Shown in pieces: positions 50,679-59,120 of a stretch of 64,000 nt of DNA; positions within the stretch are counted from its first letter, which is position 1; each line of letters begins with the position of its first letter. The notes below the pieces were generated by a model. The model was not told where the DNA came from, did not search any database, and saw only the letters and a program-made list of their open reading frames with translations. The position numbers and the translations under genes were made by a program. Source of the stretch: Aureicoccus marinus (GTDB taxonomy: Bacteria; Bacteroidota; Bacteroidia; Flavobacteriales; Flavobacteriaceae); NCBI RefSeq assembly GCF_002954325.1, contig NZ_MQVX01000001.1, positions 77,840 through 141,839 on the forward strand. Direction: 5' to 3'.

Positions 50679-51134
50679 TTATTTTTTATCTAAGGAGGTC
50701 AGCAACTGACTTTCTTTATGGACGACTTGGATCAGTTTGAGGTGGTAGTAAACCTCTGAAAGTTCGGAGCGGTTGTCTTGTACGCTTCTTTTACTTTGAC
50801 GTAGGAGGTTGTTGAGGTAGCGCCACGCTTCTCCAGAATCCATTTGTTCCAGTTGCTTGCTGACCCGCGAGGTTTGTCTTAAAAGGATGAGGTCAAATTC
50901 GTCCAGGGACTTTCTACTCCCCTGTTTTTTAGTCAGTACCTTATGGCGGGTTTTTTCAAGTTGAAAAGCGATGCTGCTTTGCAGAAGATCACGAGAAAGT
51001 TGAGCAAACTCTAGTCGTTCTGCCTCGGTAGACATCTCCTTCTTTTCACTACTATGCAAAGAGATGAAGAGACCAGCGATGATCAGGAGACCCAGGGTAA
51101 AAAGCCCAAAAGAAATTCTCAGAAACTTTTGCAT
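50679..51134 (-). CDS. Small membrane-anchored protein, unknown
   Basis: 151 residues. One N-terminal membrane helix (ISFGLFTLGLLIIAGLFISL, about 7-27), then a predicted helical, charged periplasmic or cytoplasmic region with many Lys, Arg, Glu and Gln and no cysteine. No family recognised. Convergent with gltA (9-base gap) and divergent from the DDAH-like gene with 44 bases between start codons. Confidence 0.6.
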   Translation of the reverse strand: MQKFLRISFGLFTLGLLIIAGLFISLHSSEKKEMSTEAERLEFAQLSRDLLQSSIAFQLEKTRHKVLTKKQGSRKSLDEFDLILLRQTSRVSKQLEQMDSGEAWRYLNNLLRQSKRSVQDNRSELSEVYYHLKLIQVVHKESQLLTSLDKK

Positions 51135-51178
51135 TATTCCGCGTATTTTCGCGCTAGCGTAGCGAATGTAAAGAATAA

Positions 51179-52126
51179 ATGTACACTAAAACACAAGAAG
51201 TAGATTCTCCCATTAAACCCCGTGTCCAGGACGAAACGGGACGTTTAAAAGCAGTGGTTTTAGGGACTGCGGTCTCCGTAGGTTCTGCTCCAAGTATGGA
51301 CGAGGTATACGACCCCAGCTCAAGGGCTCACTTGCTGGCGGGAACCTACCCAAAAGAAGAAGACATGGTGGTTGAAATGGAAGGGTTTCAAAGCCTTCTG
51401 CAGTCCTATGATGTTCAAGTGTACCGCCCAACTGTTTTGGAGAATTGCAATCAGATCTTTGCGCGTGATATTGGATTTGTGGTTGAAGACACCTTTTTTC
51501 GGTCCAATATTCTTCCCTTGAGAGAGAAGGAGTTTGAAGCCATCGAGAACCTGGTGGCTCATATTCCGGAGAAGCAATTTCAGGTTTGCCCCGAAGAAGT
51601 TCATGTAGAGGGCGGCGATGTTATGCCGTGGGGAGATTATCTTTTTATCGGAGCCTACACCCAGAAGGATTATCCTCAACAAATCACTGCGCGTACCAAT
51701 CAAGCAGCAATAGATTTTTTGACAGAGTACTTTCCGCAAAAAGAGGTTAAGGCTTTTGAACTGATCAAGTCGGCTACGGTAGCAAACCAGAATGCCTTGC
51801 ATTTGGATTGCTGTTTTCAACCTGTCGGAAAGAACAAGGCTATTATTTGCCCAGATGGGTTTATGCAGCAGGAAGATGTAGAATGGATTCGATCTTTTTT
51901 TGGTGCAGAAAATATCTTTGAGGTCACCGCTGATGAAATGGCGGGTATGCACTGCAATGTGTTTAGCATCAGTCCGGAAGTGGTGGTGTCAGAAAAGCAT
52001 TTTACCCGACTCAACACCTGGCTCCGCGAGCAAGGACTGACCGTTGAAGAAATCCAGTATGCCGAAATTAGTAAACAAGGGGGGCTGTTGCGTTGTAGCA
52101 CCTTGCCCTTGATTCGTCAGTACTAA
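51179..52126 (+). CDS. Arginine deiminase/DDAH-family hydrolase
   Basis: 315 residues with the guanidine-modifying enzyme pattern: FARDIGF (94-100, substrate Asp region), VEGGDV (143-148, catalytic-Glu region), HLDCCF (208-213, catalytic His208) and the C-terminal GGLLRCSTLPL with nucleophile Cys306. All catalytic positions of the pentein fold are present. Related enzymes turn arginine or methylated arginines into citrulline. Its length (315) is shorter than classical arginine deiminases (~400) and close to amidinotransferase/DDAH forms. It is followed after 31 bases by the CtlX gene, so product citrulline would be passed on. Exact substrate unproven. Confidence 0.8.
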   Translation: MYTKTQEVDSPIKPRVQDETGRLKAVVLGTAVSVGSAPSMDEVYDPSSRAHLLAGTYPKEEDMVVEMEGFQSLLQSYDVQVYRPTVLENCNQIFARDIGFVVEDTFFRSNILPLREKEFEAIENLVAHIPEKQFQVCPEEVHVEGGDVMPWGDYLFIGAYTQKDYPQQITARTNQAAIDFLTEYFPQKEVKAFELIKSATVANQNALHLDCCFQPVGKNKAIICPDGFMQQEDVEWIRSFFGAENIFEVTADEMAGMHCNVFSISPEVVVSEKHFTRLNTWLREQGLTVEEIQYAEISKQGGLLRCSTLPLIRQY

Positions 52127-52157
52127 ATCGAATAACCTTTCCTGAGGAGAAGAAATT

Positions 52158-53120
52158 ATGGAAACAAATCAAGCCCAAGATTCCCAACAAATCACCAATC
52201 AGGTCGTCATGATTCGGCCCTGGAGCTTTCGGATGAATGAAGAAACCGCGGTCAACAATTACTTTCAGAAGGAAGGAGAGTTGATGACGGCTGAAACGGT
52301 GATCGCCAGAGCCCAGAGCGAATTTGACGGTTTTGTAAAGGTTTTGCAGAGTAAAGGCATCGAGGTGCTCGTGGTGGAAGAAGGGCCGGAGATGGATACT
52401 CCTGATGCTCTTTTCCCAAACAATTGGATTTCTTTTCACGCAGACGGAACCGTAGGGCTTTACCCGATGTACGCCGAAAACAGAAGAAGAGAAAGACGAG
52501 AAGATGTGCTGGAAAAGCTAGAAGCTTTGGGGTATCAAATTGATTCTATTCAAGATTATACTCCTGCGGAAGAGGAAGGCGTCTTTTTAGAAGGTACAGG
52601 AAGTCTACTACTCGATCGCCAGAACAAATTGGCCTATTGCGCTTTGTCTGAACGAGCGCACGAAGAATTACTCGATGAGTTTTGCGAAGACTTTGGCTAT
52701 ATGCCGGTCGGCTTCGTGGCGAATCAGACGGTGGATGGGAAGCGTTTGCCCATCTACCACACCAATGTAATGATGTGTCTCGGGCAGGACTTTGCGGTCA
52801 TTTGTTTGGAATCGATTGACGATAAAAAAGAACGAAAGTTTGTCAAGCAGCAACTCACCAAAAGCGGCAAAGAAGTGGTTGCTCTAAGTGAGGCCCAGAT
52901 TCATCAGTTTGCCGGCAATATGCTTCAACTCAGAGGAGCAGAAGGGCAGACCTATCTGGTGATGAGCAGTGCAGCCTACAACAGCCTTAATCCTACTCAG
53001 ATAAAGACCTTGGAAAAGTATACAGAACTCCTTCATGCTCCTTTAGATACGATCGAAACCCTTGGAGGGGGGAGTGCCCGTTGTATGTTGGCTGAGGTTT
53101 TCTTACCTCGGCGAGCTTGA
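52158..53120 (+). CDS. ctlX: Citrulline hydrolase CtlX (pentein fold)
   Basis: 320 residues. Family blocks: VVMIRPWSFRMNEETAVNNY (16-35), DALFPNNWISFH (83-94), FLEGTGSLLLDR (143-154), YHTNVMMCLGQ (200-210) and GGGSARCMLAEVFLPR with the nucleophile Cys309. CtlX-type proteins are described as citrulline-using hydrolases, expected to give ornithine. The second gene of a two-gene unit with the DDAH/ADI-like enzyme. Its last 18 bases overlap the end of the convergent BCCT transporter gene. Confidence 0.85.
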   Translation: METNQAQDSQQITNQVVMIRPWSFRMNEETAVNNYFQKEGELMTAETVIARAQSEFDGFVKVLQSKGIEVLVVEEGPEMDTPDALFPNNWISFHADGTVGLYPMYAENRRRERREDVLEKLEALGYQIDSIQDYTPAEEEGVFLEGTGSLLLDRQNKLAYCALSERAHEELLDEFCEDFGYMPVGFVANQTVDGKRLPIYHTNVMMCLGQDFAVICLESIDDKKERKFVKQQLTKSGKEVVALSEAQIHQFAGNMLQLRGAEGQTYLVMSSAAYNSLNPTQIKTLEKYTELLHAPLDTIETLGGGSARCMLAEVFLPRRA

Positions 53121-54638
53121 AGCTTTTTTTGAGGAGTGGAGAAGACGTTGGATAAAGAAAAAGATCATCGCCGCCATCAGCAGAGCAAAAGGAAGGGAAG
53201 TGACGATCAATAACTTTTGAGTCGCATTCAGTACGTCCACATCCTGAAAAGCTTCTCCCAGCAGAAGAAGGGCTATCGAGGCTAAGGCGATGACCACCGT
53301 CCATAAAAGTCTGAGCTTTCTTGAAGGATGGGTTTGGCCTTTGTCCGAAAACATACTCAAAACCAGAACGGCTGAATCGACCGATGTGACTAGGAAACCC
53401 ACCAGTAAAAGGATGACCCAGAGATTCATTACACTCGGAAAAGCTAACCCGCCCAAAAACACAAAAATCGAAGAGAAGACATTGTTGAATTCTCCTTGGT
53501 ATTGGCCCCATAGGGTAATTTGATCATAGGCACCCTGCCCGAAAAAAGAGAACCAAATAAAGGTTCCCAGAGAAGGAAGGATGAGTCCGCCAAGTATAAT
53601 TTGACGTAGGCTGCGCCCCCTTGAAATTCGCGCGATAAATACACCGGTAAAAGGAGCCCAAGCTAACCAGAATGCCCAGTAATAGTAAGTCCAGTCCGTC
53701 AGAAACCCTATCCCAGGATCAAACCGGCCGGCGGCTATACTCAGAGGAATAAAATCCACGACATAGCTGTAAAAGGCTTCTCCAAAAAGGGCCAGGGATT
53801 GCAGGGAATCTACCTGAAAAATGACTACAGCAAGGAGAACCAAAGTCAGACTGATATTAATTTTTGAGAGGAGTTTTATGCCTTTGTCGACCCCTAGCCA
53901 AACCGATAATCCACCCAAAGCACAAATGAGTACGACAAAGAATATAGAAATGCCAACGTCCTGCCCGGACTGGTACAGGTGATCCAGACCACCATTGATT
54001 TGGGCGGTGCCCAGACCGATGGACGAGATAAGGCCAAAGACGGTTGTGAGTACTGCAATCACATCAATAGATCTTGAAAGCTTTTCTGACTTCCAATGCC
54101 GGGGAAGAGAACTGCTCACCTGAATGGGGCGTCCTTCTCTGAAAAGGGCGTAGCCGATAATGACGGCAAAAAGACAGTAAAAGGCCCAAGGAGTAAAACC
54201 CCATTGGTAAAAGGTGAACTCCAAAGCGACAACCTCAGGGGTATGGATGCCTGTGAAAGGGGGTGATTCCCGCATCATTACCGGTTCCTGGACAGCTCGT
54301 AATAAAATGCCAGCACCCATTCCAGCGCTGTAGAGCATACTGCTCCAGGCCCATAAACTGTATTGGGGTTTTTCGTCACCCTGTCCAAGTTTAATTTTAC
54401 CCCATGGTGAGATGGCCAGGGCTAGCAGGAGTAGAACAGAGGCCAATCCAAGGTAGAGGTAATAATGACCAAAGGCGCCCCGAATCCATAAGGATGCTTG
54501 CTCTATACCCGCATAAGTCGCGCTGGTGAACAAAAAACAAACACCGAAAAAATCCCTATAATGACCAAGGCGGGTGCCAAGACGGGGGTAGTCGGTGTTT
54601 GCTTTTTTCCAGAAATTCATCCGGAGGAAGATAAACAA
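53103..54638 (-). CDS. BCCT-family transporter, betaine-type glycine motif
   Basis: 511 residues, about 12 membrane helices. The unwound TM3 segment reads AGMGAG (105-110); glycine at the last position is the Na+/betaine form, where choline carriers have aspartate. The TM8 signature is WTYYYWAFWLAWAPF (316-330): compared with BetP's three Trp of the aromatic box, the first is Phe323 while Trp324 and Trp327 are kept. The C-terminal tail is short, without the long osmosensing extension. A second ATG (54620) six codons in is a possible start. It lies tail to tail with ctlX, whose products or substrates could be related cargo, but osmolyte uptake is equally possible. Confidence 0.85.
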   Translation of the reverse strand: MFIFLRMNFWKKANTDYPRLGTRLGHYRDFFGVCFLFTSATYAGIEQASLWIRGAFGHYYLYLGLASVLLLLALAISPWGKIKLGQGDEKPQYSLWAWSSMLYSAGMGAGILLRAVQEPVMMRESPPFTGIHTPEVVALEFTFYQWGFTPWAFYCLFAVIIGYALFREGRPIQVSSSLPRHWKSEKLSRSIDVIAVLTTVFGLISSIGLGTAQINGGLDHLYQSGQDVGISIFFVVLICALGGLSVWLGVDKGIKLLSKINISLTLVLLAVVIFQVDSLQSLALFGEAFYSYVVDFIPLSIAAGRFDPGIGFLTDWTYYYWAFWLAWAPFTGVFIARISRGRSLRQIILGGLILPSLGTFIWFSFFGQGAYDQITLWGQYQGEFNNVFSSIFVFLGGLAFPSVMNLWVILLLVGFLVTSVDSAVLVLSMFSDKGQTHPSRKLRLLWTVVIALASIALLLLGEAFQDVDVLNATQKLLIVTSLPFALLMAAMIFFFIQRLLHSSKKASSSPR

Positions 54639-54644
54639 ACTATC

Positions 54645-56189
54645 CTACTTGCTCTCTTCCACCGTAAATTGTCGCAGTGCCGTATTGGGTTCCATGGTGC
54701 TGTATCCTTCCCAAAACGAAGGGTCGTATGCCTTTAGGTAGGTGGCTTCCACATTCTTCTTTTCCGTAAAGGATTCGAAATTTTCTGCTGATAGTTGGTC
54801 TTCGTCATAGACGACCAACTCGAATTTGTCACGCGAACCATTGGCAATGTCCAGATGCAGAAGCAATTCGTTTTGCTTGCGGCGCCCTCGTACATTTTTG
54901 TTTTTTTCAACCACTTTTAAGGGGCGGTCAATACCAAACTGATTGCCGACCTCTTTCTCTAAAAAGGCCAAGCGGTAACTCCCTGAGCGGCTTTTACGGA
55001 ATGAAGTAACCCCTCGGTAGATTCGCTCTTTGTACGTAATGCCCAAGAGGCGGAAATTGCGAAGCAGTTGAACGTTTTCGTATTCTATTCGCATGACGGC
55101 ATAGTCCTCGATGTTGACAAACAAGCGTCCCTTGAAATCGGCACTTCTTTTGGGTTCAAAAGAGATGACATAGGTGCCTTCACCTGCGATATCTGCATAG
55201 CCGTCTAAGGTGAAGTTGTACTTGTGCGATTTTTCAAAGACGTTGAGTTTACTGTCTTCCTGATAAAAGTGGTCTTGCTCTATATCTTCCCAGAGCCCGC
55301 GCATGCGTTTGTGAAAGAAGGTGCTTTTAGGCTCTTTTACTTCTTCTTTGATTTCTTCTTCTACCTCTGCAGCCTCTTCGCTTTCATCTAAGATGGAATC
55401 CAATTGCATTTTAGTGCCAAAAATCCCGGATTTGATCTTCAGGTAGGAATCGGGTTTGACATTTTCTTTGAATATGGCTTCAAGGCGTTCGCCCATAGCT
55501 TCCAGCGAACCATTATTGGATTTATCGTAGAGTTCTGCAGCGCGGACGACGTCCATTTTCAGACCCCTCTTATGACGGTAAACGTCCCCGAGGGTTTCCG
55601 TATAGTAGGCAGTGGAACGTGGGATCAAATTCAGGACGCTATCCAGAAGTTGTTTGTTCAGTTCTTTTATGCTGGATTTTTTAAAAGTGATGTCCATTTT
55701 GTCTACGGTACTGAAATTGCTTAGACGTAAAAAGAAACGGGTTTTATGGGAGTCATTTTTGTAATTGGACGGGATATTTTCCTGTACATTTTCGATGATT
55801 TCTTCGACGGTTAGGGGATTGTCGAATACATAGACCCCTTTCAGGTCGATGGTTTTTGAGGAAAGAACAATACTCGAATCGCGGAATCCAGCTAAGGGTA
55901 GGGTTTTGCTTTCGAAACCCATACAAGTGATTTTCATAGAATCGGTTTCTTGAGGCAACTGATCTAACAAAAAGCGGAAACGCCCTTCGTCATTACTGAT
56001 CACTCCCTTCTTTTCCCCATATTGGATCGTGGCATAGGGAATAGGAGTACCGTTGGCTTCTTTGAGTTCTCCTTTGATTTCGAGCGGTAATCCTAAGGTG
56101 TCTTTCGTCTTAGTGGTCTGCTGTGCAAGCAGAAGTCCAGGCACAAAAAAAGCAAGTAATAGGGGTGATTTGAGTACTTGATTGATCAT
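54645..56189 (-). CDS. Secreted carboxypeptidase-regulatory-like-domain protein
   Basis: 514 residues with signal peptide (SPLLLAFFVPGLLLAQQ). CarboxypepD_reg-like beta sandwich at about 35-118 (EIKGELKEANGTPIPYATIQ, DEGRFRF), then a helical region with VEEIIENVQENIPSNYKND and a C-terminal beta-rich domain (FNFTLDG-like strands, ENVQLLRNFRLLGITYKERI). An acidic lysine-rich insert (about 265-290, EEAAEVEEEIKEEVKEPKS) lies in the middle. It resembles flavobacterial DUF5686-like proteins with the same N-terminal domain; function is unknown, cell-envelope location likely. Follows the BCCT gene's upstream end by 6 bases in the same direction. Confidence 0.7.
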   Translation of the reverse strand: MINQVLKSPLLLAFFVPGLLLAQQTTKTKDTLGLPLEIKGELKEANGTPIPYATIQYGEKKGVISNDEGRFRFLLDQLPQETDSMKITCMGFESKTLPLAGFRDSSIVLSSKTIDLKGVYVFDNPLTVEEIIENVQENIPSNYKNDSHKTRFFLRLSNFSTVDKMDITFKKSSIKELNKQLLDSVLNLIPRSTAYYTETLGDVYRHKRGLKMDVVRAAELYDKSNNGSLEAMGERLEAIFKENVKPDSYLKIKSGIFGTKMQLDSILDESEEAAEVEEEIKEEVKEPKSTFFHKRMRGLWEDIEQDHFYQEDSKLNVFEKSHKYNFTLDGYADIAGEGTYVISFEPKRSADFKGRLFVNIEDYAVMRIEYENVQLLRNFRLLGITYKERIYRGVTSFRKSRSGSYRLAFLEKEVGNQFGIDRPLKVVEKNKNVRGRRKQNELLLHLDIANGSRDKFELVVYDEDQLSAENFESFTEKKNVEATYLKAYDPSFWEGYSTMEPNTALRQFTVEESK

Positions 56190-56237
56190 GGTGATGGCGA
56201 ATGTTTTTTGATTGTTTTAAGGTTAGACGATTCGCTA

Positions 56238-56253
56238 AGGCAAAACGTTGCCT
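56238..56253. repeat. Inverted repeat in the argS upstream region
   Basis: Perfect 6-bp inverted repeat AGGCAA (56238-56243) / TTGCCT (56248-56253) with an AACG spacer. It lies about 49 bases from the start of the divergent carboxypeptidase-domain gene. Confidence 0.45.
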
Positions 56254-56267
56254 AAAAAGTGAATTAT

Positions 56268-56291
56268 TTTGGATTCGCTTCGGAATCCAAA
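56268..56291. repeat. 9-bp inverted repeat between divergent genes
   Basis: TTTGGATTC (56268-56276) and GAATCCAAA (56283-56291) are perfectly complementary with a GCTTCG loop. It is not followed by a T run on either strand, so it is not a terminator; an operator or RNA hairpin for either divergent gene is possible. Confidence 0.45.
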
Positions 56292-56394
56292 GAGGTCAAT
56301 CCAACGATCTCTCGTAACCTCTGTTCCATCAACTAAAGGTAGAATTAAGGTTTTCTTCCCCCTCTTAAAGCTATCCTAAAAGGTGAAAAAACGG

Positions 56395-56402
56395 TATTTT
56401 TG
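56395..56402 (+). promoter_or_regulatory. -7 box of argS
   Basis: TATTTTTG is an exact TAnnTTTG match 18 bases before the argS ATG. No TTG is present 17-23 bases upstream; the region there is CTCTTAAAG. Confidence 0.45.
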
Positions 56403-56420
56403 GGGCCTTAAAACCAAAGC

Positions 56421-58196
56421 ATGCACTTGTCTACCGCTTTATTACCCAAGGCACAAGAAGCCATCCGCCATCTCTTTGAAGTAGAAGTAGAGCAGATTGA
56501 ATTTCAGGCTACCCGAAAGGACTTTGAGGGGGATATCACCCTGGTTATTTTTCCATTGCTGAGACAAATCAAAGGGAACCCGGTGGTAATCGGGCAACAG
56601 ATCGGTGAGCAGTTGCAAGCAGAGACCAATCTGGTGGAGTCCTTTAACGTGGTCAAGGGCTTTTTGAATTTGGTTATCGCAGAAGACCATTACGTAACGG
56701 CGCTTCAAGATATCGTGAGTCAACAAAACTACGGAACTCTGGACGCCACAGACGAAACGGTTATGGTGGAATATTCTTCTCCCAATACCAATAAACCTCT
56801 TCACCTCGGACATATTCGCAACAACCTGCTCGGTTATTCTGTAGCAGAAATTTTACGTGCCTCTGGCCGGAAGGTGCTGAAGACCCAGATCATTAATGAT
56901 CGGGGGATTCACATTTGCAAAAGCATGTTGGCCTGGAAGAAGAAAGGACAGGGAGAAACTCCTGAAAGCAGTGGCTTAAAAGGAGATCACCTGGTTGGTA
57001 AATACTATGTGGAGTTCGATAAAATGTACAAGGCCGATATTCAGTCCCTGATTGAAAAGGGTGAAACAGAGGAGGAAGCGAAGAAGAACGCGCCGGTATT
57101 ACTGGAAGCCCAAGAACTCTTGCGTCAATGGGAAGCAGGAGAAGAGGAAGTTGTAGCGCTGTGGAAAACCATGAATGGATGGGTATACGAAGGATTTGAT
57201 CAGACCTACAAGGCAATGGGTGTTGATTTTGACCAATTGTATTACGAGAGTGATACCTATCTGCTCGGAAAAGATAGTATTGAAGAAGGCCTCGAAAAAG
57301 GAGTTTTCTTTAGAAAGGAAGATGGCAGCGTATGGATAGACCTCAGTGAAGATGGTCTGGATGAAAAGATTGTTCTGCGAGCCGATGGTACAGCGGTTTA
57401 TATGACCCAGGATATCGGAACAGCCATTCAACGTGTAAAGGACTTTCCTCAAATTACGGGGATGGTTTATACGGTAGGAAATGAGCAAGACTACCACTTT
57501 AAAGTGCTCTTTTTGATCCTACAAAAACTGGGTTATTCCTGGGCTGAAAAGCTCTATCATTTGAGCTATGGGATGGTTGATCTTCCGTCTGGAAAAATGA
57601 AGAGTCGGGAAGGAACTGTGGTGGATGCTGATGATTTGATCCAGAACATGAGTGATACCGCTGAAGAGATTTCAAGTGAATTGGGTAAGTTGGAGGGGTA
57701 TTCCGATGAACAGAAAAAGGAACTCTACCACACCATCGGTTTGGGGGCTCTTAAATACTATATTCTCAAGGTTGATCCTCGTAAGCGAATCCTCTTCAAT
57801 CCTGAAGAATCGGTCGACTTCCAAGGAAATACAGGCCCTTTTATTCAGTATACCTACGCTCGAATCCAGTCTATACTGCGCAAATATGGCGAAGCTACAA
57901 ATACTCTAAAGGATCTGCCAACCTCTTTACATGCCAAAGAAAAGGAGGCGATCAAAGCCTTATTGCAGTATCCTGAGGTGATTGAGCTGGCGGCATCCCA
58001 ATACAGTCCCGCCTTGATCGCTAATTACGTCTATGATTTAGTCAAGGAATTTAACTCCTACTACCAGCAGGTTTCGATTCTCGGAGAGGAGGACGCAAGG
58101 ATCCGTCATTTTAGAGTAGTCCTTTCTGCTCAGGTGGGTGAGGTCATTAAAAGTGGATTCCAACTGTTGGGAATTAATGTTCCGGAAAGGATGTAA
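56421..58196 (+). CDS. argS: Arginyl-tRNA synthetase
   Basis: 591 residues. N-terminal Add1 domain, HIGH-type motif HLGHIRN (128-134) within SSPNTNKPLHLGH, KMSK-like GKMKSREGTVV in the expected position, and a C-terminal DALR anticodon domain (LVKEFNSYYQQVSIL, ending GINVPERM). Charges tRNA-Arg in the cytosol. Preceded by a 231-base region with two inverted repeats and followed by a shared bidirectional terminator. Arginine metabolism genes lie 3-5 kb away, which may be coincidence. Confidence 0.96.
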   Translation: MHLSTALLPKAQEAIRHLFEVEVEQIEFQATRKDFEGDITLVIFPLLRQIKGNPVVIGQQIGEQLQAETNLVESFNVVKGFLNLVIAEDHYVTALQDIVSQQNYGTLDATDETVMVEYSSPNTNKPLHLGHIRNNLLGYSVAEILRASGRKVLKTQIINDRGIHICKSMLAWKKKGQGETPESSGLKGDHLVGKYYVEFDKMYKADIQSLIEKGETEEEAKKNAPVLLEAQELLRQWEAGEEEVVALWKTMNGWVYEGFDQTYKAMGVDFDQLYYESDTYLLGKDSIEEGLEKGVFFRKEDGSVWIDLSEDGLDEKIVLRADGTAVYMTQDIGTAIQRVKDFPQITGMVYTVGNEQDYHFKVLFLILQKLGYSWAEKLYHLSYGMVDLPSGKMKSREGTVVDADDLIQNMSDTAEEISSELGKLEGYSDEQKKELYHTIGLGALKYYILKVDPRKRILFNPEESVDFQGNTGPFIQYTYARIQSILRKYGEATNTLKDLPTSLHAKEKEAIKALLQYPEVIELAASQYSPALIANYVYDLVKEFNSYYQQVSILGEEDARIRHFRVVLSAQVGEVIKSGFQLLGINVPERM

Positions 58197-58200
58197 AAAA

Positions 58201-58231
58201 AAACTGCTGCCGGACCAGCCGGCAACAGTTT
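58201..58231. terminator. Bidirectional terminator between argS and proteorhodopsin
   Basis: 13-base arms AAACTGCTGCCGG (58201-58213) and CCGGCAACAGTTT (58219-58231) around ACCAG. Read from the rhodopsin side the one non-Watson-Crick position is a T-G wobble and the hairpin ends in a long T run (the A run at 58195-58203), making it strongest for the minus strand. Confidence 0.85.
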
Positions 58232-58259
58232 CTTGTTTGAGTAGTGCGAAGCTTAAGTC

Positions 58260-59003
58260 TTAAGCCGTTTCTTTCGCTGAGGCAGTTACTGCCAAGTTGT
58301 AAATGACCAAACCGAATCCGATTTTGTTTACAGCATCCCCGATGTTGTAGATGACGTCCATCGGAAGGCCTCCAAAGATACCTTCGTACCATCCTGGAGT
58401 ACCTGCCATATATCCGATCGGATAGATCGCCCATCCTACTAGGACAAACCAGCAAAGAGTTTTGTGTGCTTTTAGTACTTCTCCACCCGCTTGGACGGCC
58501 AGTTTTTTGGCAGGGCCAACCCAGATGATCGCTACTATGATGAAGTAAGCAATACCTGAAATTAATCCCCAGAACCAAGCTTGATCTCGGTACAAGGTCT
58601 CACCAAAGTATCCGGTAACGAGCATGATAACGGATAACCAAATCATGTTCCACATAAGGGATCTCTTGGCTCCAGCCACTTTGAGAATTAAGTAAAACTC
58701 CACACACATTAACGGAACGGTGAGTACCCAGTCCACGTAGCGGAAAAAGGTCGGTGACTCCATGTTTGCAGCCCAGTAGTCACGCATATACCAGTAGTGT
58801 ACAGCAGCAATGAACGTGATCAATCCGGATACCAAAACCGAAGTCTTCCATTTTCGATCAAAGGTGTTCATGGATAAAAAGAAGAAAGCCGAGGCGGCCA
58901 TCATCGCCATGCATCCTACGAAAAAGGTAAAGCCAACATAATCGTCGACGGCAAGCTTAGAAACATCTGCAAATAGCGAAATGTTAGTCAATAAAGAATA
59001 CAT
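58260..59003 (-). CDS. Proteorhodopsin, green-tuned light-driven proton pump
   Basis: 247 residues, seven membrane helices. Helix C contains RYVDWVLTVPLMCVEFYL: D91 (proton acceptor), T95 and E102 (proton donor) form the DTE set of proton pumps. The spectral-tuning position (105 in the type protein) is Met99, the flavobacterial green-absorbing variant. H69 in VHYWYMRDYW pairs with the acceptor, and the retinal Schiff-base lysine is K227 in NIGDAVNKIGFGLV. A light-driven outward proton pump in the inner membrane, requiring retinal supplied by the divergent blh gene. It has its own promoter and a bidirectional terminator behind it. Confidence 0.96.
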   Translation of the reverse strand: MYSLLTNISLFADVSKLAVDDYVGFTFFVGCMAMMAASAFFFLSMNTFDRKWKTSVLVSGLITFIAAVHYWYMRDYWAANMESPTFFRYVDWVLTVPLMCVEFYLILKVAGAKRSLMWNMIWLSVIMLVTGYFGETLYRDQAWFWGLISGIAYFIIVAIIWVGPAKKLAVQAGGEVLKAHKTLCWFVLVGWAIYPIGYMAGTPGWYEGIFGGLPMDVIYNIGDAVNKIGFGLVIYNLAVTASAKETA

Positions 59004-59032
59004 AATATAATGGGTTATTTGTTTTGTTCAAT

Positions 59033-59066
59033 CAAAAGTAATGAACATTAAACATAATATAGCAAA
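59033..59066 (-). promoter_or_regulatory. Promoter of the proteorhodopsin gene
   Basis: On the minus strand TTTG (59066-59063), then 22 bases, then TACTTTTG (59040-59033), an exact -7 match within the allowed 17-23 spacer range. The start codon is at 59003, giving a leader of about 25 bases. On the opposite strand a TAAATTCG (59085-59092) is one mismatch from a -7 box for blh. Confidence 0.7.
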
Positions 59067-59120
59067 AAATGCTCATAAAATTTGTAAATTCGTTAAACAA
59101 AATCTCTTTATGTTAGTAAG

